Positions 23,717 to 32,206 of a stretch of 45,669 nt of DNA are shown piece by piece (the first letter of the stretch is position 1; each line of letters starts with the position of its first letter). The notes under the pieces are model-generated. The model worked only from the letters and a program-made list of their open reading frames with translations. It did not search any database and was not told the origin of the DNA. The position numbers were made by a program, and so were the translations under genes. Source of the DNA: JALYNX01 sp035292605 (GTDB taxonomy: Bacteria; Actinomycetota; Acidimicrobiia; Spongiisociales; ZC4RG35); NCBI GenBank assembly GCA_035292605.1, contig DATDPT010000103.1:1-45669 (forward strand). The letters run 5' to 3'.

Positions 23717-24955
23717 GTGCCATCCGCCGGCTCCGAAGTCACCGCCATCGAGCGGATCTTCCGGGAGGAATCCGGCAAGGCCGTCGCCACCCTGATCCGC
23801 CTCTTCCGTGACATCGATGTCGCCGAGGAGGCGGTTCAGGATGCATTCCTGGTGGCTACCGAGAAATGGCCGGAGACGGGCCTGCCCCCCAACCCAGGGG
23901 GGTGGATCGTCACCACCGCTCGAAATCGTGCCATCGACCGCCTGCGGCGGGAATCGACCAGAGAGGATCGCCATGCTCAAGCCTCCGTGCTCCAAGCCCA
24001 GGCGGAGCCGGATCCGATCGAAGGTCCGGTGAGCGACGATCGCCTCCGGCTGGTCTTCACCTGCTGCCACCCGGCCTTGGAAGCGCCGGCCCAGGTGGCC
24101 CTGACCCTGCGGTTGCTCGGCGGCCTCCAAACCTCCGAGATTGCACGCGCCTTTCTGGTTCCAGAGCCGACCATGGCCCAGCGGCTGGTAAGGGCCAAGC
24201 GGAAGATCAAGGCCGCCAATATTCCCTATCGCGTCCCCCGGGATGCGGACCTGCCCGATCGGCTGGGAGCGGTCCTCACCGTCATCTACCTGATCTACAA
24301 CGAGGGCTATTCGGCTTCGAGCGGAGACGATCTGATTCGCTCCGATCTGTGCGCCGAGGCGATAAGGCTCGCCCGCCTGCTGGCCGAGCTGATGCCAGAC
24401 GAGCCGGAGGCGATCGGCCTGCTCGCCCTGCTCCTGCTCACCGAGTCACGGCGCGCCGCCCGCACCAACGCCGAAGGCTCGATCGTCATGCTCGGAGATC
24501 AGGACCGGTCACTCTGGAACCGTGACCTGATCGGGGAAGGGCAATCCCTGGTGCGAGCCTGCCTGCGGCGGAACCGTCCCGGACCGTTCCAGATCCAGGC
24601 TGCCGTCGCTGCGGTGCACAGCGACTCGCCGACGGCCGAGGAAACCGATTGGGGCCAGATTCTCCAGCTCTACGACCAGCTGATGAGCCTGGCTCCCACA
24701 CCCGTGGTGGCTCTCAACCGGGCGGTGGCGGTGGCGGAGGTGGAAGGGGCGGCGGCAGGGCTGGCCCAAGTCGACGGTCTGGATCTCGACGGATACCACC
24801 TCTATCACGCCACCAGGGCCGAGCTGTTGCGACGCCTGGGCGAGGTCGTCGCGGCCGACGCTGCCTACGGAGAGGCGCTGGCCCTGGTGGCCAATCAGGC
24901 GGAGCGACGCTTCCTCGAGGAGCGCCGGACGCTCAACTCGGTGGAGCCGCGCTGA
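23717..24955 (+). CDS. ECF42-type RNA polymerase sigma factor with C-terminal extension
   Basis: 412 residues. The first ~170 are sigma regions 2 and 4 (FRDIDVAEEAVQDAFLVATE, PGGWIVTTARNRAIDRLRR, LRLLGGLQTSEIARAF). The rest is the long helical, TPR-like extension that marks ECF42, with RLVFTCCHPAL, YLIYNEGYSAS, LLLLTESRRAAR and APTPVVALNRAVAVAE. No anti-sigma gene is adjacent; in ECF42 the extension is thought to control the factor, and DGPF genes are the usual targets and neighbours (family knowledge). The GTG start is set by coupling to the DGPF stop one base upstream. Confidence 0.93.
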   Translation: MPSAGSEVTAIERIFREESGKAVATLIRLFRDIDVAEEAVQDAFLVATEKWPETGLPPNPGGWIVTTARNRAIDRLRRESTREDRHAQASVLQAQAEPDPIEGPVSDDRLRLVFTCCHPALEAPAQVALTLRLLGGLQTSEIARAFLVPEPTMAQRLVRAKRKIKAANIPYRVPRDADLPDRLGAVLTVIYLIYNEGYSASSGDDLIRSDLCAEAIRLARLLAELMPDEPEAIGLLALLLLTESRRAARTNAEGSIVMLGDQDRSLWNRDLIGEGQSLVRACLRRNRPGPFQIQAAVAAVHSDSPTAEETDWGQILQLYDQLMSLAPTPVVALNRAVAVAEVEGAAAGLAQVDGLDLDGYHLYHATRAELLRRLGEVVAADAAYGEALALVANQAERRFLEERRTLNSVEPR

Positions 24956-24967
24956 TTGGTTTCGAGC

Positions 24968-25582
24968 TCAGGTGCCGTCGGCACCCAGGCCGCTCCCGAT
25001 GAACGCCAACGCCTGGTCGAGCATGGTCGGCATGTCACCCTCTCCACCGGATCGAAGCCACCTGCCGAGGACCACACGGAAAGCGGTGACGATCATGGCC
25101 GCAGCCAGCTCCGGCCGAAGGTCGTTGGCCTGATCCAGGTTCATCCGGGGTGCGATGGCGATCGCGAACTCCTCCACCCATTCCTGTTCCCGTTGCATGA
25201 TGTGGACCCGCAAGGAGGGGGTCATCGCCACCAACTGGGCGCGTTGGAGCATTACCTCTTTCGACTCCTTGTACTCCTCGGACATAGCGACCAACGCACG
25301 TCGCACCCCGTCCACCAACGACAGCTCGGGGGGAAGCACCGCCACCAGTTGCCGGATGTGGCTCAGCTTCTCACCGGCATCGGGGAAGATCACGTCCTCC
25401 TTGGCCGCGAAATAGCGAAAGAAGGTGCGTTCCGACACGCCAACCGAGGCCGCGATCTCCGCCGCAGAGACATCATCGAAGCCCCGCTCGGAGAAGAGCC
25501 TGAAGGCGGCGTCGACGAGTTGGTCGCGAGTCTCCTGCTTCTTCCGCTCTCGCAGCCCGGAGCTCGACGCAATTGCGGTCAT
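24968..25582 (-). CDS. TetR-family repressor of the RND gene
   Basis: 204 residues: HTH at about 30-52 (EIAASVGVSERTFFRYF) and an all-helical ligand domain with no recognised ligand. The ATG at 25582 is preferred over one six codons upstream because TACTGT (25590-25595, minus strand) ends 7 nt before it, with TTGACA 16 bp further up: a near-consensus leaderless promoter. The intergenic region to the divergent RND gene holds a dyad that this protein probably binds, controlling both genes. Confidence 0.88.
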   Translation of the reverse strand: MTAIASSSGLRERKKQETRDQLVDAAFRLFSERGFDDVSAAEIAASVGVSERTFFRYFAAKEDVIFPDAGEKLSHIRQLVAVLPPELSLVDGVRRALVAMSEEYKESKEVMLQRAQLVAMTPSLRVHIMQREQEWVEEFAIAIAPRMNLDQANDLRPELAAAMIVTAFRVVLGRWLRSGGEGDMPTMLDQALAFIGSGLGADGT

Positions 25583-25589
25583 GGCGGAC

Positions 25590-25655
25590 ACAGTACCCAT
25601 GCGTCAGTGACTGTCAACTGTCATGAATTGACAAATGACAGTGACAGACTACTTT
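25590..25655. promoter_or_regulatory. Divergent tetR/RND promoters with TetR operator
   Basis: Minus-strand promoter: TTGACA (25612-25617) and TACTGT (25590-25595), 16 bp apart. Plus-strand promoter: TTGACA (25628-25633) and TACTTT (25650-25655), also 16 bp apart. Between and over the two -35 boxes lies the dyad ACTGTCAT (25617-25624) and ATGACAGT (25635-25642), perfect 8-bp arms around 10 bp, with further CTGTCA/TGACAG half-sites on both sides. Binding there would block both directions. Confidence 0.85.
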
Positions 25656-25686
25656 GTGGCCCTCTTCCTCGACCACCGGAGCTCAC

Positions 25687-28600
25687 TTGACCCGCCTCGC
25701 CCGACTGTCGTTGCGTTTCCGCACCGTCACCCTTCTCATCGTCGTCATGCTCGTGGGAGCCGGCCTCTATTCGGTCGGTCAGCTCAACCAGGAGCTGTTT
25801 CCCTCGTTCGAGATTCCGAACCTGGTGGTCACCGCCACCCTCCCCGGGGCCGGGCCGAACGCAGTGGCCGACGACGTCGCCGCCCCCATCGAAGGGGCGT
25901 TCCTCTCGACCAGCAACCTCGAACATGTGCAGTCGACCAGTCTCGAGGGGGTTGTCATCGTCTCGGCCTCCTACGAGTTCGGGACCGACATGGACGCGGT
26001 TTTGACCGAGGTTCGGGAGAAAGTGTCGGCCCTGGGGCTTCCCGAGGATTCGGAGGTTCAGATCCAACGGATCTCACTCGACGCCTTCCCGGTGTACTCG
26101 GTGGCCGTTTCCGGTTCGAGCGAGGCGGTCCTCGAGGACTACGTGACTTCGAGCCTGGTTCCGGTCATCGATCGGCTGTCGGAGGTGGCAGACGTTCGGG
26201 TGGCAGGTGGAAGCAATCTCGTGATCTCGGTCGTTCTCGATCCGGCGCTCATGGCCGAAGCCGGAGTCTCCATGGCAAGCGTTGCTGCCGCGCTGCAGTC
26301 AGCAGACCTCTCGCTGCCCGTGGGCAGTGTCTCCGCATCGGGTTTTCAGCTCCCGGTGAGAGTGGTCGCTGCAACCGACGGGGTCGCGGCATTGGAGGAT
26401 CTGCTGATCACCGGCGCGGCTCCCGGGTCCTCTGCCGTGCCTCTTTCCCAGGTCGCCGCGATCTCCCTGACCGAAGATGGCGCCGGCTCCACGATCAGTC
26501 GTCTCGTCGGCCAGCCCGCCATGTCGGTGGAAGTGATCAAGGCCCAGGGCGAGAACACCGTGGAAACCGTGACCGCGGTGAAGGATGCCATAGCCGGGGT
26601 GCCGGAGACAGCTGGAGTCACCGTCACCGAGGTGGTCAACCAAGCCCCCGAGATCCAGAACTCGGTGAGCGAGCTCACTCGCGACGCGGTGATTGGCGGC
26701 GTGCTGGCGGTGTTGATGATTCTCCTGTTCCTGAGGAGTTTCCGAGGCACCCTGGTCTCAGGTGTGTCGATCCCGCTCTCCTTGTTGGTTGCCTTCACCC
26801 TGATGAGGGCCGACAACATCACGCTCAACATCCTGACTCTCGGGGCGCTGTCCGTCGCCATCGGGAGGGTGATCGACGATGCCATCGTGGTGCTGGAGAA
26901 CATCCACCGCCTGTTGGACAGTGGCTATGAGCGCAGCGAGGCGGTCCTGAAGGGGACCACCCAGATGGTTCCGGCCATCACTGCCAGCACCATCACGACG
27001 GTCGCAGTCTTCTTGCCGCTCGCCTTCATCGGAGGGCTGGTTGGCCAGGTGTTCGTCGGTTTCGCCCTCACCGTCACTTTCGCCCTTCTCGCCAGCCTCA
27101 TCGTGGCCGTGACCGTGGTCCCAGTCCTGGCGATCACCTTCCTCAAGCGTTCCCATCGGGCCCCCGGAGAGATCGAGGAACTGGGTGCGGATGACAATGC
27201 GCTTCGCCGTGTCTACCGACGCCCGCTCGACTGGGCGCTCCGGCACCGCTGGATCACGATCGGGCTCGCCTTCTTCCTGCTCGTCGCATCGCTTGCATCC
27301 CTGGCGACGGTCCCGGTCACCTTGTTCCCCACCGGCGAAGCGAGCACGATCTCGGTCAGCCTGACCGGTGCCCCCGGCACCACCCTGGCCGCCATGTCCG
27401 ACCAGGTGGCCGTGGTGGAGACCGGATTGCTCGATCTGGACGGTGTCGATCGGGTGTCGACGGTGGTCGGGACCGGAACCGACAACCCGATCGCGGCACT
27501 CATCGGCGGGGGGAGTGGCGGCTCGAGCAGCGCCACGATCACCCTCGACCTGGGAGAAGATGCCGATATCGATTCCCTCACCAGCAGCATCGAAGCCCTG
27601 ATCCCTGCCTCGGGCCTGAGTGGATCGGTGTCCGAGCAGAGCGATTCGGCCGAGTTCGGAGGCGGCTCCCTGGCCGTGAACGTCACCGGCCCTTCGTTCG
27701 CCGAGGTGGAGGATGGTGCCGCCGTCGTCCAGGAGGCGCTCGGGTCGATCTCCGGGATCTCCGAGATCCAATCGAACATCCTCGGGGAGCGCCCGGAGAT
27801 AGTCGTGGCTGTCGATCAGGGCGCCGCCAGCGGTGCCGGTCTCAACGCCGCCGCATTGGCGGCAGCAGTGAGGGGCTTTCTCACCCCGATTCCCGTGACC
27901 GCCATCATGATCGACGGGAGCGAGACCTCGGTGATATTGGAGACCGAACCGGATGCGATCGCCTCACCGGAGGCTCTCGCCTCTTTGCCACTTGGACCAG
28001 GGCTGGTCCTTGGTGATGTTGCCTCGGTGACCCAGGGTTCGAGCCCGATTGCGGTCACTCACTTCGATGGCAACAGATCTGCCGAGGTGTCGGCTGTGAT
28101 AACCGACCCCAACTTCGGCGCGGTCAACCTCGAGGTGTCGGCGGCGTTGGATGAGTTGGTCCTTCCGCCAGGGGTGGAAGCAGGCCTCGGCGGCCAGGGC
28201 GAGGTTCAACAGGAGAGCTTCCAGGGGATCCTGACCGCGATGGTGATCGCGGTAGGCCTGGTCTACCTCTCGATGGTCGCCACCTTCGGCAGTCTGGTCA
28301 CTCCGTTCGTCATTTTGTTGACCCTGCCGCTGGCGGCAGTCGGCGCGTTCCCCGCTCTCGCCGTCACCGGACGGGAGCTCGGCCTCCCGTCGATGCTCGG
28401 TTTGCTGATGCTGATCGGAATCGTCGTCACCAACGCCATCGTCATGCTCGAGTTCGTGGAACGGCTCCGCCGGGAGGATGGGTTGAGCACGATCGACGCC
28501 CTGAAGCTGGGGGCCGAAACCCGTTTGCGGCCGATCCTGATGACGGCGATTGTCACCATCCTTGCCCTGACCCCGCTGGCCCTGGGTCTGAGCGAGGGTG

Positions 28601-28767
28601 CGTTGCTATCGGCCAGCCTGGCCACGGTGGTGATTGGTGGCCTGTTCAGCTCCACTCTGCTGACGCTGTTTGTGATCCCCGCTGTTTACGGGTTGTTCGA
28701 CGATCTGAAGAAGCGGTTCACCAGGGCAACGCCGGAGGAGGCCGAGACGGCTTCCGTCCCTGCCTGA
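25687..28767 (+). CDS. RND-superfamily efflux transporter (AcrB/HAE type)
   Basis: Proton-driven multidrug-type transporter with 12 transmembrane helices and two large outer loops; 1026 residues, normal for the family. TTG start, fixed by CGGAG at 25677-25681. The first helix is VTLLIVVMLVGAGLYSVG, followed by LFPSFEIPNLVVTATLPGAG. The proton-relay pair sits in AIGRVIDDAIVVLENIHRLL (helix 4), and the second half repeats this with GIVVTNAIVMLEFVERL. No membrane-fusion or outer-channel gene is nearby, as usual for Gram-positive members. Control is by the divergent TetR. Substrate unknown. Confidence 0.92.
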   Translation: MTRLARLSLRFRTVTLLIVVMLVGAGLYSVGQLNQELFPSFEIPNLVVTATLPGAGPNAVADDVAAPIEGAFLSTSNLEHVQSTSLEGVVIVSASYEFGTDMDAVLTEVREKVSALGLPEDSEVQIQRISLDAFPVYSVAVSGSSEAVLEDYVTSSLVPVIDRLSEVADVRVAGGSNLVISVVLDPALMAEAGVSMASVAAALQSADLSLPVGSVSASGFQLPVRVVAATDGVAALEDLLITGAAPGSSAVPLSQVAAISLTEDGAGSTISRLVGQPAMSVEVIKAQGENTVETVTAVKDAIAGVPETAGVTVTEVVNQAPEIQNSVSELTRDAVIGGVLAVLMILLFLRSFRGTLVSGVSIPLSLLVAFTLMRADNITLNILTLGALSVAIGRVIDDAIVVLENIHRLLDSGYERSEAVLKGTTQMVPAITASTITTVAVFLPLAFIGGLVGQVFVGFALTVTFALLASLIVAVTVVPVLAITFLKRSHRAPGEIEELGADDNALRRVYRRPLDWALRHRWITIGLAFFLLVASLASLATVPVTLFPTGEASTISVSLTGAPGTTLAAMSDQVAVVETGLLDLDGVDRVSTVVGTGTDNPIAALIGGGSGGSSSATITLDLGEDADIDSLTSSIEALIPASGLSGSVSEQSDSAEFGGGSLAVNVTGPSFAEVEDGAAVVQEALGSISGISEIQSNILGERPEIVVAVDQGAASGAGLNAAALAAAVRGFLTPIPVTAIMIDGSETSVILETEPDAIASPEALASLPLGPGLVLGDVASVTQGSSPIAVTHFDGNRSAEVSAVITDPNFGAVNLEVSAALDELVLPPGVEAGLGGQGEVQQESFQGILTAMVIAVGLVYLSMVATFGSLVTPFVILLTLPLAAVGAFPALAVTGRELGLPSMLGLLMLIGIVVTNAIVMLEFVERLRREDGLSTIDALKLGAETRLRPILMTAIVTILALTPLALGLSEGALLSASLATVVIGGLFSSTLLTLFVIPAVYGLFDDLKKRFTRATPEEAETASVPA

Positions 28768-28788
28768 ATCCACATCCTCGAATCCCGA

Positions 28789-28812
28789 TTACGATACCGT
28801 CCAGTTTCGTAA
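28789..28812 (+). promoter_or_regulatory. Candidate operator of the MFS-tetR operon
   Basis: TTACGATAC (28789-28797) and GTTTCGTAA (28804-28812) form an inverted repeat with 8 of 9 positions complementary around a 6-bp centre. It lies 15 bp before the GTG of the MFS gene and within the 60-bp gap after the RND gene. The TetR at the end of this operon is the likely ligand (inference). The RND promoter has a different dyad. Confidence 0.65.
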
Positions 28813-28827
28813 GTCGAAGGAGCAGGA

Positions 28828-30366
28828 GTGGACTCGGAGACGATCTATCGGAGGCGGTGGGCGACACTCTTCGTGCTCTCGCTCAGCCTCGTCATCATCG
28901 GGCTGGACAACACCATCCTCAACGTGGCCCTACCCACGTTGGTGCGGGAACTGGGAGCTTCGGCCAGTCAGCTGCAATGGATGGTCGATTCCTATGTCCT
29001 GGTTTTCGCCGGTCTCTTGCTCACGATGGGTGCCTTGGGTGACCGATTCGGGCGCAAGCTGGCACTCAACGTCGGCCTGGTGGTGTTCGGGCTGAGCTCG
29101 ATTGCAGCGGCCTTTGCCGATTCGGCCAACACCCTCATCGCCGCTCGTTCGGTCATGGGGATCGGTGGGGCCCTGATCATGCCCGCCACCCTCTCCATCA
29201 TCACCAACGTCTTCAAAGGCCCGGAGCGGGGCCGCGCCATCGCTGCCTGGGCCGCGGTGGCCGGTCTCGGGATCATCCTGGGCCCGGTGCTCGGTGGCTG
29301 GCTGCTCGAGAACTTCTGGTGGGGCTCGATCTTCCTGATCAATGTCTTGGTGGTGACCGTTGCCATCGGGGCGGGGGCGGTGCTGGTGCCCGAATCGAAG
29401 GATCCCGACGCCACCCCACTCGACCCGCTGGGGGCGGTGTTGTCGATCGCGGGCCTGGTCTCCTTGGTCTACGCCATCATCGAGGCTCCGTCGCGGGGTT
29501 GGACCGATCCATTGGTCATGACCATGTTCGGCCTGGCCGCGGTGTTGATCGCAGTCTTCCTTTGGTGGGAGACGCGCACCGAGCATCCGATGCTGCAGCT
29601 GTCCTTCTTCGAAAACCCGAGGTTCAGCGCGGCGAGCGTTGCCATCACATTGGTGTTCTTTGCCATGTTCGGCACCGTGTTCCTGAACACCCAGTACCTC
29701 CAGTTCGTGCTCGGGTTCAGCCCGTTGGAGGCCGGCTTCCGAGTCATGCCGGTGGCCACCATGATCGTGGCGGCGCCGCTCTCGGCCCGGTTCGCGGAGC
29801 GGTTCGGGACCAAGCGCGTCGTGACCACCGGTTTGGTCATAGTCGGCGTTGCCATGTCGACATTGGCATCGATCACGGTCGACACCGGTTACGGAAGGGT
29901 GGCCATCGCACTGGCAATCCTCGGCGCCGGCATGGGGACTGCGATGGCGCCGGCCACCGAGTCGATCATGGGCTCGCTTCCTCTCGCCAAGGCCGGAGTG
30001 GGCTCAGCGATGAATGACACCACCCGTCAGATCGGCGGCGCCCTCGGTGTCGCCATTCTGGGGAGCATCCTGGCCTCGTCCTACTCGGCCGCGATGGCTC
30101 CAGTCGTGGCCAACCTGCCCGGTGAGGCGGCTCAGATAGCCGGAAACTCGATCGGCGGGGCCGTGGCGGTGGCTTCCCAGATCGGCGAAGCCGGGGCGCG
30201 GCTGGTCGACAGCGCTTCAGCTGCCTTCATCGGCGGCATGGAGGTGGCGGTCTGGGTCGCTGCCGGAGTGGTGCTCCTCGGAGCCCTGATCACGTACCTG
30301 TTCCTCCCCGCTCGACCTCCAGAGTGGGCGCAAACGGGGACCATCCGAGTCGATGACGCCCACTGA
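28828..30366 (+). CDS. MFS drug transporter, DHA2 family (EmrB/QacA type)
   Basis: 512-residue drug:proton antiporter with 14 predicted helices. TM1 has the DHA2 motif LDNTILNVALPTL; the loop 2-3 motif is GDRFGRKLAL at about 71-80; helix 5 motif C is GLGIILGPVLGGWLL. GTG start with AAGGAG 5 nt upstream. The last 14 bp overlap the following tetR gene, so pump and regulator are made from one message. Substrate unknown. Confidence 0.93.
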   Translation: MDSETIYRRRWATLFVLSLSLVIIGLDNTILNVALPTLVRELGASASQLQWMVDSYVLVFAGLLLTMGALGDRFGRKLALNVGLVVFGLSSIAAAFADSANTLIAARSVMGIGGALIMPATLSIITNVFKGPERGRAIAAWAAVAGLGIILGPVLGGWLLENFWWGSIFLINVLVVTVAIGAGAVLVPESKDPDATPLDPLGAVLSIAGLVSLVYAIIEAPSRGWTDPLVMTMFGLAAVLIAVFLWWETRTEHPMLQLSFFENPRFSAASVAITLVFFAMFGTVFLNTQYLQFVLGFSPLEAGFRVMPVATMIVAAPLSARFAERFGTKRVVTTGLVIVGVAMSTLASITVDTGYGRVAIALAILGAGMGTAMAPATESIMGSLPLAKAGVGSAMNDTTRQIGGALGVAILGSILASSYSAAMAPVVANLPGEAAQIAGNSIGGAVAVASQIGEAGARLVDSASAAFIGGMEVAVWVAAGVVLLGALITYLFLPARPPEWAQTGTIRVDDAH

Positions 30367-30949
30367 GCGGAAGCTGGGACGGCCCCGCGACGTATCCGTC
30401 GAAGCCGCCGTCGTCCAAGCTATGCTGGCGGTGCTCGACGAGGTCGGGCTCGGCGCCCTGAGCATGGACGTGGTGGCCGCCCGCGCCGGGGTGGGCAAGG
30501 CCACGATCTACCGACGCTGGAGCTCCAAGGAAGAAATGGTGATCGACGCCATCGCCAGCTTGGTCGCATCGGTGGAAGTGCCCGTGACCGACGACATTCG
30601 GACCGATCTGATCACCCTGCTCGCACGGCTGCGTGCCTTCATGAACGATGCGAGAGGCGGGAGCATCTTCCCCTGGCTCGTCGGCGAGGTGGCTTCTGGC
30701 ACCGACGTGGGACGGCATTACGCCAACGCCGTGATCCTTCCCCGGCGCGCCCTCATCGCCCAGGTAGTCCGCCGTGCCATGGAGGTCGGCACCTTGCGGC
30801 CTGATCTCGACGTGCAATTGGCGGTGGACATGATCACCGGGCCCGTGATTCTCCTCAAGATCATGCAACCGCTGCGGGGCGTCGACGAAGGGTGGGAGGA
30901 GGAGCTGGTTGATGCGCTGCTTCAGGGGTGGCAGGCCAAGACCGGGTGA
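30353..30949 (+). CDS. TetR-family regulator of the MFS operon
   Basis: 198 residues. After a basic N-terminal arm (ERKLGRPRD) the HTH reads MDVVAARAGVGKATIYRRW, then SSKEEMVIDAI; the C-terminal domain (TetR_C_11-like: LARLRAFMND, FPWLVGEVA) is helical. It overlaps the end of the transporter gene and so is coupled to it; it probably senses the pump substrate and represses from the dyad at 28789-28812. The stop codon lies in the loop of a hairpin shared with the end of hisD. Confidence 0.88.
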   Translation: MTPTERKLGRPRDVSVEAAVVQAMLAVLDEVGLGALSMDVVAARAGVGKATIYRRWSSKEEMVIDAIASLVASVEVPVTDDIRTDLITLLARLRAFMNDARGGSIFPWLVGEVASGTDVGRHYANAVILPRRALIAQVVRRAMEVGTLRPDLDVQLAVDMITGPVILLKIMQPLRGVDEGWEEELVDALLQGWQAKTG

Positions 30950-30960
30950 ACGGCCCGGTC
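30940..30960. terminator. Hairpin between convergent tetR and hisD ends
   Basis: GACCGGG and CCCGGTC form a perfect 7-bp stem with a 7-nt loop. The tetR stop is in the loop and the hisD stop begins inside the second arm. No U-run follows on either strand, so termination, if any, would be weak; the position between converging genes is the main argument. Confidence 0.5.
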
Positions 30961-32206
30961 AAGTTGGCCGTCTGATCTGAGCGGCCCGGGCGTGAGCTTC
31001 GAGACCTTCGAGACGAGCCAACAGCATCGTGTCATCCACGAGAGGCCCGGCATCATCGAGCGCCATCCAGGTTGGGGACCTCAGAAAGGTGAAGACAGAT
31101 AGGCCTGATTGGTAGCGGGCGCCCCCTCCCGTGGGCAGGACGTGATTCGGCCCCACCCCGTAGTCGGCAAAAGCTTCGGCGGTGCCACTTCCCACGAACA
31201 GCGAACCGTACGAGCGAAGTTCCTCGACGAGTTGCGAGGGGTCGTCGACATGGAGGGCGAGATGCTCCGGGGCGATCCGGTTCGAGATCGAGGCCGCCTC
31301 TTGGCGAGACGCCACAACCAGGCAAAACCCGTTTTCCAGCGCCCGTGACGCGGTCTCGGAGGTGGGGAGATCGGACAGCTGGCGTTCGATGATGCCCTCC
31401 ACCTCATCAGCCAGGGTCTGGCTGGTGGTGATCAGCATCGGCACCGCGTCATCGTCGTGCTCCGCCTGGGCGAGCAGGTCGGCGCTCACCAACTCGGGAT
31501 CGGCCGATTCGTCGGCGATGAGGAGGATCTCACTCGGCCCGGCCAGACCGTCGATCCCGATCTCGCCGTAGAGGTACTTTTTGGCCGCAGTCACCCATCG
31601 ATTGCCCGGGCCGACGACCAGGTCGCAGGCAGGGGTCAGGGTCCCGAAGGCAAGGGCGGCAATTGCCTGGGCCCCCCCGACCGCCAGGAGCCCGTCGGCA
31701 CCGGCAATCGCGGCCGCTGCCACGGTGACCGGTGTCGGCCGGGGCGAAGCCACCCAAACCGACTCGACACCGGCCACCCGCGCCGGGATCGCGGTCATCA
31801 GAACCGACGAGGGGAGCGGGTAGCGCCCGCCTGGGGCGTAGGCCCCGGCAGATGACACCGGGATCCACCGATGACCGGCACGTCCCCCGCTGACCTCGAT
31901 GTCGACGTCCTTCAGGGACTGACGCTGGGCTTGGGCGAAGGACCGGATCCGTCCGGCCACCCGTTCCAGGACACCCCGTGCCTCGCCGGGAAGAGAATCC
32001 AGGGTCTGCTCGATCCGGCTCCGGTCGAGGACGATCTCGTCCCCGGGTTCCAGGTCGCCCAACCTCTCGGCGTGGCGGCGCAAGGCGCGCTCGCCGCCGA
32101 TACGGACCTCTTCGACGATGGCGGCGGCTTCGCCGATCGTCGCCAACTCGACCGGTCGACGGACGATGGGGACAGTCCCCGGGTCTGCACGGCGGAGGTG
32201 TCTCAT
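30959..32206 (-). CDS. hisD: Histidinol dehydrogenase
   Basis: Last two steps of histidine synthesis: NAD-dependent oxidation of histidinol to histidinal and histidine. 415 residues, zinc enzyme. Conserved text: YAPGGRYPLPSSVLM, VGPGNRWVTAAKKYLYG, GPSEILLIAD, LLAQAEHD with the Gln/His zinc ligands, NRIAPEHL with the catalytic Glu-His, and YGVGPNHVLPTGG. It is the last gene of the his operon and its ATG overlaps the end of hisA-hisI-hisE by 4 bp. In most actinobacteria hisD stands first; here it has moved to the end. Confidence 0.97.
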   Translation of the reverse strand: MRHLRRADPGTVPIVRRPVELATIGEAAAIVEEVRIGGERALRRHAERLGDLEPGDEIVLDRSRIEQTLDSLPGEARGVLERVAGRIRSFAQAQRQSLKDVDIEVSGGRAGHRWIPVSSAGAYAPGGRYPLPSSVLMTAIPARVAGVESVWVASPRPTPVTVAAAAIAGADGLLAVGGAQAIAALAFGTLTPACDLVVGPGNRWVTAAKKYLYGEIGIDGLAGPSEILLIADESADPELVSADLLAQAEHDDDAVPMLITTSQTLADEVEGIIERQLSDLPTSETASRALENGFCLVVASRQEAASISNRIAPEHLALHVDDPSQLVEELRSYGSLFVGSGTAEAFADYGVGPNHVLPTGGGARYQSGLSVFTFLRSPTWMALDDAGPLVDDTMLLARLEGLEAHARAAQIRRPT

